Origin: Streptomyces sp. G-G2
GTDB taxonomy: Bacteria > Actinomycetota > Actinomycetes > Streptomycetales > Streptomycetaceae
Direction: 5' to 3'
NCBI RefSeq assembly: GCF_030063135.1
Contig: NZ_JASISO010000011.1
Span: 111,335 to 175,334, forward strand
DNA: 64,000 nt
In this document: in pieces, positions 10,445 to 18,295 of the stretch
Numbering within the stretch: position 1 is the first letter of the stretch
How the letters are laid out: each line of letters starts with the position of its first letter
The notes under the pieces: model-generated
Database searches by the model: none
What the model was told of the DNA's origin: nothing
The model's input: the letters and a program-made list of their open reading frames with translations, nothing else
Translations under genes and position numbers: made by a program

Positions 10445-11902
10445 CTAACCCGTCCCGGTGACGCTCCCGTGACCGTGGCCTGAACCGGCGGCGGCGGTGG
10501 CGGCGGCCCGCTGCGCCTGCCACCCGTCGAGCGCCGCCATGCAGGCGTGGTCGAGGTGACGCACCCCGGTCAAGTCGACCCGTACGGGCTGGTCCCCGGG
10601 CAGCGCGTCCAGTACGTCGAGCAGCCGGGGCAGCCGCAGGAAGCTCGCGTTCCCCGCCACCCGCACGCACAGCACCTCGCCCTCCCAGACCTCCTCCACC
10701 TGCATGCTGGAGGTCTCCCACGCCGCCTTGGCCACCGCGAGCGCCAGCCCCACCAGCACCCCCTCGAAGAGGTTGGTGGCCACGACCGCCCCCGCCGTCG
10801 CCACCAGCACCACCGCCTCCCCGGGGTGTGAGCGCCACAGCGCCGCCACCCCGCGCACCGGAAGCAGCTTCCAGCCCGCGTGCAGGAGTACGCCCGCCAG
10901 CGCGGCCAGCGGTACGACGGCCAGCGCGTGCGGCAGCAGCACGGCGAACAGCAGCAGCCAGACCCCGTGCAGCACCCGGGCCGCCCGGGTCCGGGCCCCC
11001 GCCTCCACATTGGCCGCGCTGCGCACGATCACGGCGGTCATCGGGAGCGCGCCGAGCAGCCCGCACACCGCGTTCCCGGCGCCCTGGGCGATCAGCTCGC
11101 GGTCGTAGTCGGTGCGCGGGCCGTCGTGCATGCGGTCCACGGCGGCGGCGCTGAAGAGGGTCTCGGCGGAGGCGATGAGCGCGAAGGCGATCACGGTCCC
11201 CACCGCCCCCGCGGAGCCCAGTACGGCGAACTCGCCCCAGCCCGGCGCCGCTACGGCGTCCAGCACCCCCCGCACCTCGATCCGTGCCACCGGCAGCCGC
11301 AGCAGCGCCGCGGCCCCGGTGGCCGCCACGACCGCGACGAGCGCTCCCGGCACCACCCGGACGGCGTCCGGCATTCGCCGCCAGCCCGCCGTCACCAGCA
11401 CGGTCGCGGCCCCCAGCGCGACGGCCGCCCAGTCCGCCTGCGCCGCCAGCCGCACCAGCCCCCCGAACTTCTCCAGGGTCGGTCCGGGCGCCTCCACCCC
11501 GGCCGCGGCATAGAGCTGCCCGGTGATCAGTACGAGCCCGATCCCGGCCAGCATCCCCTGCACCACGGCCACCGAGACCGCCCGGAACCACCGGCCCAGG
11601 CGCAGCGCGCCCATGCAGAGTTGGAGCAGCCCGGCCGCCAGGACCAGCACCCCGAGCGCGGCCACGCCGTACGCCCGCACCGCCTCGTAGACCAGCACGG
11701 TGAGCCCCGCCGCCGGACCGCTGACCTGGAGCGAACTCCCGCGGAACCAGCCGGTGACGAGCCCGCCCACCACCCCGGTGACGATCCCCAGCTCGGCGGG
11801 CACCCCCGAGGCGACCGCCACCCCCGCACAGAGCGGCAACGCCACCAGCGCGACCACGACGGACGCTCCCAAGTCCGCACGGAAAGTGCCGTCCCCTGGC
11901 AT
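10445..11902 (-). CDS. SulP-family anion transporter with STAS domain
   Basis: 485-residue secondary transporter of inorganic anions (sulfate or bicarbonate in known members). The membrane core has about 10-12 segments starting with ASVVVALVALPLCAGVAVASGVPAELGI, and the family stretch GPAAGLTVLV follows. A short C-terminal STAS-like domain is at about 390-475 (core LRLPRLLDVLDALPGD then VDLTGVRHLDHACMAALDGW). ATG at 11902 has AGGGGG 8 bases upstream and is preferred over GTG at 11920. No carbonic anhydrase lies beside it, so bicarbonate versus sulfate is open. Confidence 0.87.
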   Translation of the reverse strand: MPGDGTFRADLGASVVVALVALPLCAGVAVASGVPAELGIVTGVVGGLVTGWFRGSSLQVSGPAAGLTVLVYEAVRAYGVAALGVLVLAAGLLQLCMGALRLGRWFRAVSVAVVQGMLAGIGLVLITGQLYAAAGVEAPGPTLEKFGGLVRLAAQADWAAVALGAATVLVTAGWRRMPDAVRVVPGALVAVVAATGAAALLRLPVARIEVRGVLDAVAAPGWGEFAVLGSAGAVGTVIAFALIASAETLFSAAAVDRMHDGPRTDYDRELIAQGAGNAVCGLLGALPMTAVIVRSAANVEAGARTRAARVLHGVWLLLFAVLLPHALAVVPLAALAGVLLHAGWKLLPVRGVAALWRSHPGEAVVLVATAGAVVATNLFEGVLVGLALAVAKAAWETSSMQVEEVWEGEVLCVRVAGNASFLRLPRLLDVLDALPGDQPVRVDLTGVRHLDHACMAALDGWQAQRAAATAAAGSGHGHGSVTGTG

Positions 11903-12095
11903 CCGAGACCCCCTGCCCACGCGGTGATGGATGCCCCCAGCGTGCTGGGGCGCACCCCGCGGCTCCCAGTCCCCACCGAGGCCGCCCCGGGTCCACGCGC
12001 CGCACGCACGCGGCGCACACCCCCGCCGAGCGCCACCCCCAGGCGCGAACCCCCGAACACCTGCCCGGACCGGACCCCGCTCCGGCCGGGAACGG

Positions 12096-12133
12096 CCGAG
12101 GGCGCAACGGGAGTCGTCCCGTTGCGCCCTCGG
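12096..12133 (-). terminator. hairpin after yajQ
   Basis: A perfect 17-base stem (CCGAGGGCGCAACGGGA at 12096-12112 with its complement at 12117-12133) and a GTCG loop, starting 18 bases past the yajQ stop. No T-run follows, as is common for actinobacterial terminators. Confidence 0.85.
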
Positions 12134-12151
12134 TGGCCGCGACCATTGGGG

Positions 12152-12640
12152 TCAGCGGTAGTTCACGAACTGGATCGCGAAGTCCAGGTCCTTGCCCTTG
12201 AGGAGGGTCTGGACTTCCTGGAGGTCGTCGCGGCTCTTCGAGGTGACGCGCAGTTCCTCGCCCTGGACCTGGGCCTTGACGGCCTTGGGGCCCTCGTCGC
12301 GGATGATCTTCGCGACCTTCTTGGCGTTCTCCTGGGAGATGCCCTCTTCGATCGTGGCGAAGATCTTGTACTCCTTGCCGGACAGCTGCGGCTCACCGGC
12401 GTCCAGCGCCTTCAGCGAGATGCCGCGCTTGATCAGCTTGGTCTCGAACACGTCGAGGATCGCCTTGACGCGCTCCTCGGAGTTCGCCTCCATGATGATC
12501 TTCTCGCCGGACCAGGCGATCGTGGCGCCGGTGCCCTTGAAGTCGTAGCGCTGCGAGAGTTCCTTGGCGGCCTGGTTGAGGGCGTTGTCGACCTCCTGCC
12601 GCTCGACCTTCGAGACGATGTCGAAACTGGAGTCGGCCAT
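12152..12640 (-). CDS. yajQ: YajQ-family nucleotide-binding protein
   Basis: 162-residue cytosolic protein of the YajQ/UPF0234 family, whose members bind nucleotides (GTP/ATP, and cyclic di-GMP in some species) and have been linked to transcriptional control. The N-terminus [20 protein letters not shown] and the central [20 protein letters not shown] are diagnostic, as is the C-terminal end (QFVNYR). Start: ATG at 12640 with AAGGAG about 10 bases upstream. Single-gene unit with a strong terminator; divergent from tRNA-Tyr. Confidence 0.95.
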   Translation of the reverse strand: MADSSFDIVSKVERQEVDNALNQAAKELSQRYDFKGTGATIAWSGEKIIMEANSEERVKAILDVFETKLIKRGISLKALDAGEPQLSGKEYKIFATIEEGISQENAKKVAKIIRDEGPKAVKAQVQGEELRVTSKSRDDLQEVQTLLKGKDLDFAIQFVNYR

Positions 12641-12842
12641 GTGCTGTGGCTCCTTGAAGTCGGCTGTGCTGGCCCACAGGGGCACGCGCCGGACAGACCC
12701 CGGCCGCGCCGTCAAGCCTAGCCACCACACCCGCCGACGGCGCAGATCAATCCGGTGGCGAAGCACCCCTGTCCATCGGGTATCGTTTACGTCGTTGCCA
12801 GAGAGCACCGCCGCGAGGCGGAAATCAACGGCAGCCTCCCAT

Positions 12843-12924
12843 GGCGGTGTGCCCGAGTGGCCAATGGGAACGGACTGTAAATCCGTCGGCTTAGCCTACC
12901 CAGGTTCGAATCCTGGCGCCGCCA
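12843..12924 (+). tRNA. tRNA-Tyr (anticodon GTA)
   Basis: 82-base class II tRNA. Acceptor GGCGGTG (12843-12849) pairs with CGCCGCC (12917-12923), the discriminator A is at 12924, and the anticodon stem-loop GGACTGTAAATCC presents GTA. A long variable arm (near GGCTTAGCC) and a T arm with TTCGAAT are visible, as expected for bacterial tRNA-Tyr. CCA is not encoded. Confidence 0.96.
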
Positions 12925-12932
12925 CGCGACGT

Positions 12933-12972
12933 GAGACCCCCGTAATTGCGGAAACGCAGCTGCGGGGGTCTT
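12933..12972 (+). terminator. two-tier hairpin after tRNA-Tyr
   Basis: Outer stem GAGACCCCCG (12933-12942) with CGGGGGTCTT (12963-12972), and inner stem TGCG-GAAA-CGCA. It begins 9 bases past the tRNA and is followed by TCTCGTTGT, so it is probably the terminator of a single-gene unit. Confidence 0.8.
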
Positions 12973-13098
12973 CTCGTTGTGCCGACGCCCGCAGACCGCC
13001 TCCCGCGTCGCACACCCCGCAGCCGTACGCCGCCACACCGCTGCCGCGCAGAGGGCGTAGCGACCGCATCGTCGGGCGCCGCCGGTCGTTCAACCCGC

Positions 13099-13539
13099 GT
13101 GACTTGGACTACTGACACCCGTGGCAAGGTCGGCGGCGGGGTGCTGATCGCACTCCTCGGCGCCGGGATCCCCGCGCTGGTCGGCGCCGCCCTGCACGGG
13201 CACACCGGCGTGCCCTACCGCGAGACCCGGCTCTACTTCGGCACCGAGCGCCCCGGTGGTGCGCCCCCGGTCGGGGAGCGGGAGTTCGACCGGTTCATCG
13301 ACCGGAAGATCACCCCCGCCTTCCCCGAGGGGCTGACCGTGCAGCCGGGGCACGGACAGTGGCGCGAACCGAGCGGACGGATCGTCCACGAGACCAGCTA
13401 CGAGGTGGTCCTGCTCTACCCCGACAAGGGCGCCGACGAGCGCGGCGTACGCATCGAGGAGATCCGCCGGGCGTACCGGAAGGAGTTCGCGCAGGACTCG
13501 GTCCTGCGCTCCGACGCCGAGGTCAGCGCCGACTACTGA
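13099..13539 (+). CDS. DUF3574 domain protein
   Basis: 146-residue protein with an N-terminal hydrophobic segment (about 11-32, GGGVLIALLGAGIPALVGAA) that is a signal peptide or anchor, then a DUF3574-type domain. The domain includes YRETRLYFGTERPGG, FDRFIDRKITPAFPEGLTV and ETSYEVVLLYPDKG. Function is unknown; probably exported. GTG at 13099 is the best start by position, but GTG at 13141 is in frame and would remove part of the hydrophobic segment. It stands alone between tRNA-Tyr and a converging gene. Confidence 0.75.
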   Translation: MTWTTDTRGKVGGGVLIALLGAGIPALVGAALHGHTGVPYRETRLYFGTERPGGAPPVGEREFDRFIDRKITPAFPEGLTVQPGHGQWREPSGRIVHETSYEVVLLYPDKGADERGVRIEEIRRAYRKEFAQDSVLRSDAEVSADY

Positions 13540-13647
13540 CGGGCCGACGGCCGGCGGACGGCTGGCGGACGGCCGGATCCGTACCGGTCCGTCCGACGTT
13601 CCCGTCCGCAGGTCCCGTCCGAGGTTCCCGTCAGCGGGTCGCCGTCC

Positions 13648-14304
13648 TCAGTTGCCCGCCACGTCCTTGACCGCCACCGCGACCGGGGTCGCGCCCGCCA
13701 CCAGCTCCAGGGTCAGACCCGCCGTCGCCGGGGTCTCGACCAGCTCCGCCAGCACGGCCGCCACGTCGTCGCGGGGGACCGGCCCGCGGCCCGTACTGGC
13801 CTCCAGCCGGACCAGGCCCGTCCCCGCGTCGTCGATGAGGGCGCCGGGGCGCAGGATCGTCCACTCCAGGCCCAGCCGGGTCCGTACGTGGGCGTCCGCC
13901 TCGCCCTTCGCCCGCAGGTAGAAGTCGAAGACGCCGTCGCCCGGATGGTCCGCGTCCGCGCCCATCGAAGACACCATCAGGAACCTCGGTACGCGCGCCC
14001 GTTCGGCCGCGTCGGAGAACAGCACCGCCGCCGCCCGGTCCACGGTGTCCTTGCGGTCGACCGTACTGCCCGGACCCGCCCCGGCCGCGAACACCGCGAC
14101 CTGGGCGCCCTGCAGGATGCCCGCCACGTGCTCGACGGTCGCCGACTCCAGGTCGCAGAGCACCGGTTCCGCGCCGGCCGCCCGTAGATCGTCGCCCTGC
14201 GCCGGGTCGCGGATGATCCCCGCGACCTCGTACCCGCGCGCGGCGAGCAGGCGCTCCAGCCGCAGCGCGATCTGACCGTGTCCACCCGCGATGACAATGC
14301 GCAT
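13648..14304 (-). CDS. NAD(P)-binding Rossmann-fold protein (NmrA/atypical SDR type)
   Basis: 218-residue soluble protein. The N-terminal MRIVIAGGHGQIALRLERLL holds the GGxGxxA/G dinucleotide-binding loop typical of atypical short-chain dehydrogenases and NmrA-like redox sensors. The later parts FLMVSSMGAD and LEWTILRPGALIDD fit the same group. The classical YxxxK catalytic pair is not evident (the nearest is FYLRAKGEAD, about residue 135), so it may sense redox state and not catalyse. ATG at 14304 fits the start of the Rossmann strand. Followed 54 bases upstream by the amidohydrolase on the same strand. Confidence 0.85.
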   Translation of the reverse strand: MRIVIAGGHGQIALRLERLLAARGYEVAGIIRDPAQGDDLRAAGAEPVLCDLESATVEHVAGILQGAQVAVFAAGAGPGSTVDRKDTVDRAAAVLFSDAAERARVPRFLMVSSMGADADHPGDGVFDFYLRAKGEADAHVRTRLGLEWTILRPGALIDDAGTGLVRLEASTGRGPVPRDDVAAVLAELVETPATAGLTLELVAGATPVAVAVKDVAGN

Positions 14305-14358
14305 GCCTCGACCGTACGTCGCCACGGGCGCCCACGCGTCCGAAGGCGCCGCCGACGC

Positions 14359-15648
14359 TCAGGGACCGGGCTCCATCCGGCCCTGTCGGGGCAGGTCCAG
14401 GGCGACCGCGACCGCGGAGTCGCAGTACTCGCGTACGGCACTCGTCCGGGCGACCACCCGCCCGCGGTGGATCACGATCCGGCTGTACGCCAGGGACAGC
14501 ACCCCCGCGAGCCGCTCCCCGCGCACGGCGAGCAGCTCCGCCGGGAACCCGGCCTCCACCCGCACCTCGGGCAGCCCCATCGCCTCCCGGGCCGCCGTAC
14601 TCACCGCGTCGTACGCCTCGGCCGCACGCAGCCCGCCCTGCGAGGCCAGCAGGTACGCGGCCTCCAGCGGGTCCCCGCGCCCCACCGGGTTCCCGGCGTC
14701 CCGCAGCGCCCCGCTCCCCGCCGCGACCCGCACCCCGGCGGCCCGCAGCAGCCGTACGGGCGCCGTGCGCAGCCCGCGCCGCTCCAGGGCCGCGCAGTCG
14801 CCCTGGGGCAGGCAGGTGACCCGTACGCCCGCCGCGCCGAGCTGGTCGGCGGCCCGGGAGGCCACGTCCAGCGGGAGCCGCGAGAGACCGCCGCAGGGCC
14901 CGATCGTCACCCCGGGGCGCAGGCCCCCGGCCATCGACGCGAGGCGGGCGAGACGGCCCGGATCGTCACCGTCCGTGTGCAGGTCCACGGGGCAGCCGTG
15001 CTCGGCGGCGATCTCCAGGACGGCCTCGACGAAGCCCGCCGGGTCGGGGTCGAGGTCCGGGCAGCCGCCGACGACGGCCGCGCCCATCTTGACCGCGTCG
15101 CGCAGCATCGCGAGCCCGTCGGCGCCCGCGACACCGGTCAGCAGCCGGGGTACGGCGACGGCCGTGAGGTCGGCGAGCCCGCGCAGGGACCGGCGGGCCT
15201 GGAGCACGGCCTCCATCGGGCCGAGGCCGTGCACATCGGCGATGCGGACGTGCGAGCGGATGGCGGTGGCGCCGTGCCCGAGTTGCAGCAGGGCGGCCTC
15301 GGTGGAACGGCGCTGGACCTCGTCGGCCGTGTGGGACACGGGTCCTTCGCCGTCGGCGGTCAGCGCGGTGTCCCCGTGGGCGTGCGGTTCGGCGGGGGCC
15401 GGGAGCAGCAGGAAGCCGGTCAGATCGACCCGGCCGGGGGTGGGGGCGGGCAGGCTCCCGGGGGTCCCGACGGCTTGGATCCGGCCGCCGCCGAGCCGTA
15501 CGTCGACCGTGCGGCCGTCGGTCAGCCGGGCACCGGTGAGCAGCAGCGTCGCCGTGTCCGCCGTGGCGGGAGCGGGGCCGTGGCCGCCGTCCCCGCCGCG
15601 GCCGCCGCGCGGGGAGGGGGACGGCTGCGGCGGCTGGCTGTCGGACAT
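14359..15648 (-). CDS. amidohydrolase, cytosine-deaminase-like
   Basis: 429-residue metal-dependent hydrolase of the amidohydrolase superfamily. Order: a beta-sandwich strand (LLLTGARLTDGRTVDVRLGG), the first metal site PAEPHAHGD (PHxH), AIRSHVRIADV, the second histidine in CPVDLHTDGDDP, a later AGSGALRDAGNP and a C-terminal beta strand with RIVIHRGRVV. This layout matches cytosine deaminase/atrazine chlorohydrolase relatives. In cytosine deaminases the late motif is S-D-N-V-D-P-like; here GALRDAGNP keeps the Asp. ATG at 15648 has AGGAG 6 bases upstream. The N-terminal ~30 residues are Pro/Gly-rich. Confidence 0.8.
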   Translation of the reverse strand: MSDSQPPQPSPSPRGGRGGDGGHGPAPATADTATLLLTGARLTDGRTVDVRLGGGRIQAVGTPGSLPAPTPGRVDLTGFLLLPAPAEPHAHGDTALTADGEGPVSHTADEVQRRSTEAALLQLGHGATAIRSHVRIADVHGLGPMEAVLQARRSLRGLADLTAVAVPRLLTGVAGADGLAMLRDAVKMGAAVVGGCPDLDPDPAGFVEAVLEIAAEHGCPVDLHTDGDDPGRLARLASMAGGLRPGVTIGPCGGLSRLPLDVASRAADQLGAAGVRVTCLPQGDCAALERRGLRTAPVRLLRAAGVRVAAGSGALRDAGNPVGRGDPLEAAYLLASQGGLRAAEAYDAVSTAAREAMGLPEVRVEAGFPAELLAVRGERLAGVLSLAYSRIVIHRGRVVARTSAVREYCDSAVAVALDLPRQGRMEPGP

Positions 15649-15860
15649 CGCGCTCCTGCTGGGGCTCAAGCGGTTCCTGAGCCCGTGGCCGCGGCCCGCG
15701 GCCCAAGATCACGCAGCGTGCTCAGAGCCTAGGGCGCGGCGCACTCCGCTTCGCGGAAGAGGGCAATAGTCGTACCGGTGTGGTGCCGGTGCGCGGGGGC
15801 GTGCGGATGTCGTCCGGAGGGGGTGGTGAAGTGGGCCGGAAACCAGGCGCCGCAAAGGAT

Positions 15861-15890
15861 TTGGGCGATCGGTGGGCAACCGTGTAATGT
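15861..15890 (+). promoter_or_regulatory. promoter for the tRNA-Thr/tRNA-Met unit
   Basis: TTGGGC (15861-15866), 18-base spacer, TAATGT (15885-15890); the tRNA begins 12 bases later. This is a fair match to the major actinobacterial vegetative promoter. The rest of the 250-base gap back to the amidohydrolase start shows no gene. Confidence 0.6.
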
Positions 15891-15901
15891 CTTCATCGCT
15901 C

Positions 15902-15974
15902 GCCCCAATAGCTCAGTCGGTAGAGCGTCTCCATGGTAAGGAGAAGGTCTGCGGTTCGATTCCGCATTGGGGCT
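15902..15974 (+). tRNA. tRNA-Thr (anticodon GGT)
   Basis: 73-base cloverleaf: acceptor GCCCCAA (15902-15908) with TTGGGGC (15967-15973), D arm with GCTC/GAGC, anticodon loop ATGGTAA giving GGT, T arm with TTCGATT, discriminator T. CCA is not encoded. Confidence 0.96.
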
Positions 15975-16026
15975 CTGGTGAGAGAGACCCCCCGCCTGCT
16001 TTAAGGTGGGGGAGCAATCACATCAA

Positions 16027-16099
16027 AGCGGCGTAGCTCAGTCGGTAGAGCAAGCGGCTCATAATCGCTGTGTCACCGGTTCAAGTCCGGTCGCCGCTA
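16027..16099 (+). tRNA. tRNA-Met, elongator (anticodon CAT)
   Basis: 73-base cloverleaf: acceptor AGCGGCG (16027-16033) with CGCCGCT (16092-16098), anticodon stem AGCGG / TCGCT with CAT in the loop, T arm with TTCAAGT, discriminator A. The first acceptor base pair is A-T, and there are not three G-C pairs at the base of the anticodon stem, so it is elongator and not initiator. Confidence 0.93.
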
Positions 16100-16187
16100 C
16101 ACACAGTAGCCGATTGCGGGGTCGGTCTCCCGGTCGGCTACTCTTGTTTGCGTTCATCCGTCCACATTTCCGTCAAGGAGCACTCAC

Positions 16188-16352
16188 GTGGCTGCCACCG
16201 ACGTCCGCCCGAAGATCACGCTGGCCTGCGTGGAGTGCAAGGAGCGGAACTACATCACCAAGAAGAACCGGCGTAACGACCCGGATCGTCTTGAGATGAA
16301 GAAGCACTGCCCGCGCTGCAACTCGCACACCGCGCACCGCGAGACCCGCTGA
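16188..16352 (+). CDS. rpmG: 50S ribosomal protein L33
   Basis: 54-residue ribosomal protein: [19 protein letters not shown] at the N-terminus, then [20 protein letters not shown] and [14 protein letters not shown]. Both zinc-ribbon Cys pairs are present (CVEC and CPRC), so this is the zinc-containing C+ form and not the zinc-independent paralogue. GTG at 16188 has AAGGAG about 10 bases upstream. Directly after tRNA-Met and before the hadAB-like pair, a conserved actinobacterial order. Confidence 0.97.
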   Translation: MAATDVRPKITLACVECKERNYITKKNRRNDPDRLEMKKHCPRCNSHTAHRETR

Positions 16353-16385
16353 CCCCAGCGGTAACTCGAATACAGGCTCCGTCAT

Positions 16386-16415
16386 AAGGTCGTCCCCTGC
16401 AAGGGGGGCGGCCTT
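16386..16415 (+). terminator. hairpin between rpmG and the dehydratase genes
   Basis: About 12 base pairs with three G-U pairs: AAGGTCGTCCCC (16386-16397) against GGGGGCGGCCTT (16404-16415). It lies 33 bases after rpmG and ends 44 bases before the next start. It may be a partial terminator that lowers read-through into the dehydratase genes. Confidence 0.6.
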
Positions 16416-16459
16416 GTGTCGTTTCTACGTGTCATTTACACCACAGGAGGTAGTGAGCC

Positions 16460-16927
16460 ATGGCGCTCGACCAGTCCTTCGTGGGGCGGACCTATCCGCC
16501 CACCGATCCGTACGAGGTCGGCCGGGAGAAGATCCGCGAGTTCGCGGAGGCGGTGGGCGACGCCAACCCCGCCTACACCGACCCCGAAGCCGCCAAGGCG
16601 CTGGGCCACCTGGACGTGATCGCGCCTCCGACGTTCGTGTTTGCCATCACATTCCAGGCGGCGGGTCAGGTCATCCAGGACCCGCAGCTGGGTCTGGACT
16701 ACAGCCGCGTGGTGCACGGGGACCAGAAGTTCGCCTACACGCGGCCGGTGCGGGCCGGTGACCGGCTCGCGGTGACGTCCACCATCGAGGCCGTGAAGTC
16801 CCTCGCGGGCAACGACATCATCGACATCCGCGGCGAGGTCCACGACGAGACCGGTGAGCACGTGGTGACCGCGTGGACCAAGCTCGTGTCCCGCGCGCCG
16901 GAGCCCGCCGCCACCGAAGGGGCCTGA
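16460..16927 (+). CDS. MaoC-fold dehydratase subunit, HadA/HadC-like (FAS1-type)
   Basis: 155-residue hot-dog-fold protein related to mycobacterial HadA/HadC, the partner that supplies substrate contacts to the catalytic HadB type. Visible: the N-terminal SFVGRTYPPTDPYEVGREKIREFA, then AVGDANPAYTDPEAAKALGH and a C-terminal strand GEVHDETGEHVVTAWTKLV. The hydratase-2 residues are incomplete (D..NP..Y where the catalytic partner has D..NPIH), as expected for a non-catalytic subunit. ATG at 16460 with AGGAGG 10 bases upstream. One base separates it from the next gene, which is its likely partner. Confidence 0.85.
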   Translation: MALDQSFVGRTYPPTDPYEVGREKIREFAEAVGDANPAYTDPEAAKALGHLDVIAPPTFVFAITFQAAGQVIQDPQLGLDYSRVVHGDQKFAYTRPVRAGDRLAVTSTIEAVKSLAGNDIIDIRGEVHDETGEHVVTAWTKLVSRAPEPAATEGA

Positions 16928-16928
16928 G

Positions 16929-17357
16929 ATGGCTGCACAGATCAACTACGCGGACGTCGAGGTCGGCACCGAGCTGCCCGCCGGGAGCTTCCCGGTGCTG
17001 CGGTCCACGCTGGTCCGGTACGCCGGTGCCTCGGGTGACTTCAACCCGATCCACTGGAACGAGAAGTTCGCCCGTGAGGTCGGACTGCCGGACGTGATCG
17101 CGCACGGCATGTTCACCATGGCCGAGGCGATCCGCGTGGTCACGGACTGGACGGGCGACCCGGGCGCGGTGCTGGAGTACGGGGTCCGCTTCATCAAGCC
17201 GGTCGTGGTGCCGAACGACGACCGGGGCGCGGTGATCGAGGTCACGGCGAAGGTCGCGGCGAAGCTCGACGAGAACCGGGTCCGGGTGGACCTGACGGCC
17301 ACGAGCGCGGGCCTGAAGGTCCTGGGCATGTCCCGGGCGGTAGTCCAGCTGTCCTGA
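16929..17357 (+). CDS. MaoC-fold (R)-specific enoyl dehydratase subunit, HadB-like
   Basis: 142-residue catalytic half of the pair. The hydratase-2 motif YAGASGDFNPIHWNEKFA (about residues 33-50) contains the catalytic Asp and His, and is followed by GLPDVIAHGMFTMA, the second signature of the family. It is expected to dehydrate 3-hydroxyacyl thioesters as a heterodimer with the upstream gene product. The physiological substrate in a non-mycolate organism is not clear from sequence. ATG at 16929, one base after the previous stop. The following 180 bases are G/C-only runs without a gene. Confidence 0.88.
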   Translation: MAAQINYADVEVGTELPAGSFPVLRSTLVRYAGASGDFNPIHWNEKFAREVGLPDVIAHGMFTMAEAIRVVTDWTGDPGAVLEYGVRFIKPVVVPNDDRGAVIEVTAKVAAKLDENRVRVDLTATSAGLKVLGMSRAVVQLS

Positions 17358-17501
17358 CGCGCGCGGGCGGCCGGGGGCCGGGAGCCGGGGGCTGGTGTGC
17401 TGCCCCGGCCTGGGCTCCCTGCTCCGCAGGGGCCGCCTCCGCCCCCGCCTCCGCCCCCGAAGAGCCGCCACGCCTCCGCCCCCGCCGCCGCCCCGCAGGG
17501 G

Positions 17502-17531
17502 TTGACTTAGTTAGTGAGTGGCCACTAACTT
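17502..17531 (+). promoter_or_regulatory. tetR promoter with an operator between -35 and -10
   Basis: TTGACT (17502-17507), 18-base spacer, TAACTT (17526-17531). The spacer and -10 are covered by an inverted repeat, AGTTAGTG (17509-17516) - 6 bases - CACTAACT (17523-17530). Transcription would begin close to the ATG at 17538, giving a leaderless message; no ribosome site is present. A repressor bound here would block RNA polymerase directly. Confidence 0.8.
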
Positions 17532-17537
17532 TGGGGC

Positions 17538-18101
17538 ATGGTCAGGATGAGCGCGGACGAGCGGCGCGAGAGCGTCATCAATGCGGCGATGAGCGAGTTC
17601 GCCCGGGGCGGGTACTACGGGACCTCCACCGAGGCCATCGCCAAGCGCGTCGGCGTCTCCCAGCCCTACCTCTTCCGGCTCTTCCCCAACAAGCAGGCCA
17701 TCTTCCTGGCCGCCGCCGGCCGCTGCGTGCAGGACATGCGCTCCGTCTTCACCGAGTCCGCCAAGGGGCTGCACGGCGACGAAGCCCTGGAGGCCATGGG
17801 CGCGGCGTACATGCGGCTCATCACGGAGCAGCCGGACAAGCTCCAGATGCAGCTGCAGATCTACGTCACGGTCGCCGCCGCCGAGGCGGCGGGGGAGAGC
17901 GAGTTCGGGGAGTCGGTCCGGGCCGGGTGGCTGGAGCTGTGGGACGCGGTTCAGGAGCCCCTGGACAACGACCCGGCCGAGGTCACGCTCTTCATGGCGT
18001 ACGGGATGCTGATCAACACCCTCTCGGCGATGGGCTTCCCGCCCGGCCACCGGATCTGGGACGCGTGCTATCCGGCCGTCCGCCCCCGGCTCCAGAAGTA
18101 G
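17538..18101 (+). CDS. TetR-family transcriptional repressor
   Basis: 187-residue DNA-binding repressor. The N-terminal helix-turn-helix is at about residues 10-55: ESVINAAMSEFARGGYYGTSTEAIAKRVGVSQPYLFRLFPNKQAIF in family order, with recognition helix QPYLFRLF. The rest is the helical ligand-binding and dimer domain with no recognisable ligand motif. ATG at 17538 is chosen because it coincides with the predicted transcript start; ATG at 17547 is also possible. It is followed 195 bases later by an efflux pump whose upstream region repeats the same operator, so autoregulation plus control of the pump is likely. Confidence 0.92.
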   Translation: MVRMSADERRESVINAAMSEFARGGYYGTSTEAIAKRVGVSQPYLFRLFPNKQAIFLAAAGRCVQDMRSVFTESAKGLHGDEALEAMGAAYMRLITEQPDKLQMQLQIYVTVAAAEAAGESEFGESVRAGWLELWDAVQEPLDNDPAEVTLFMAYGMLINTLSAMGFPPGHRIWDACYPAVRPRLQK

Positions 18102-18250
18102 GACGCCGGCCGGGCGCCGGTTCCCGACCGCCCGGGGCCGCGGGCCCGTGAGCCGTCGTCCGCCCGAGGCACCGCGCCGTCGCGGCACCGCCCTATCTCT
18201 TCACCTCTCCATCTCCTTACCTCGTGCACGCGCGTTCTTGTGGGCACGGA

Positions 18251-18272
18251 AGTTAGTAATGCATCACTAACC
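18251..18272 (+). promoter_or_regulatory. operator before the efflux pump, matching the tetR operator
   Basis: AGTTAGTA (18251-18258) - ATGCAT - CACTAACC (18265-18272): the same 8-6-8 plan and nearly the same arms as the site upstream of tetR. It lies 23 bases before the GTG start of the pump, where a bound repressor would overlap the promoter. The rest of the 193-base gap holds no gene. Confidence 0.82.
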
Positions 18273-18295
18273 TTTCACTTTCCACTGGGGGAACC

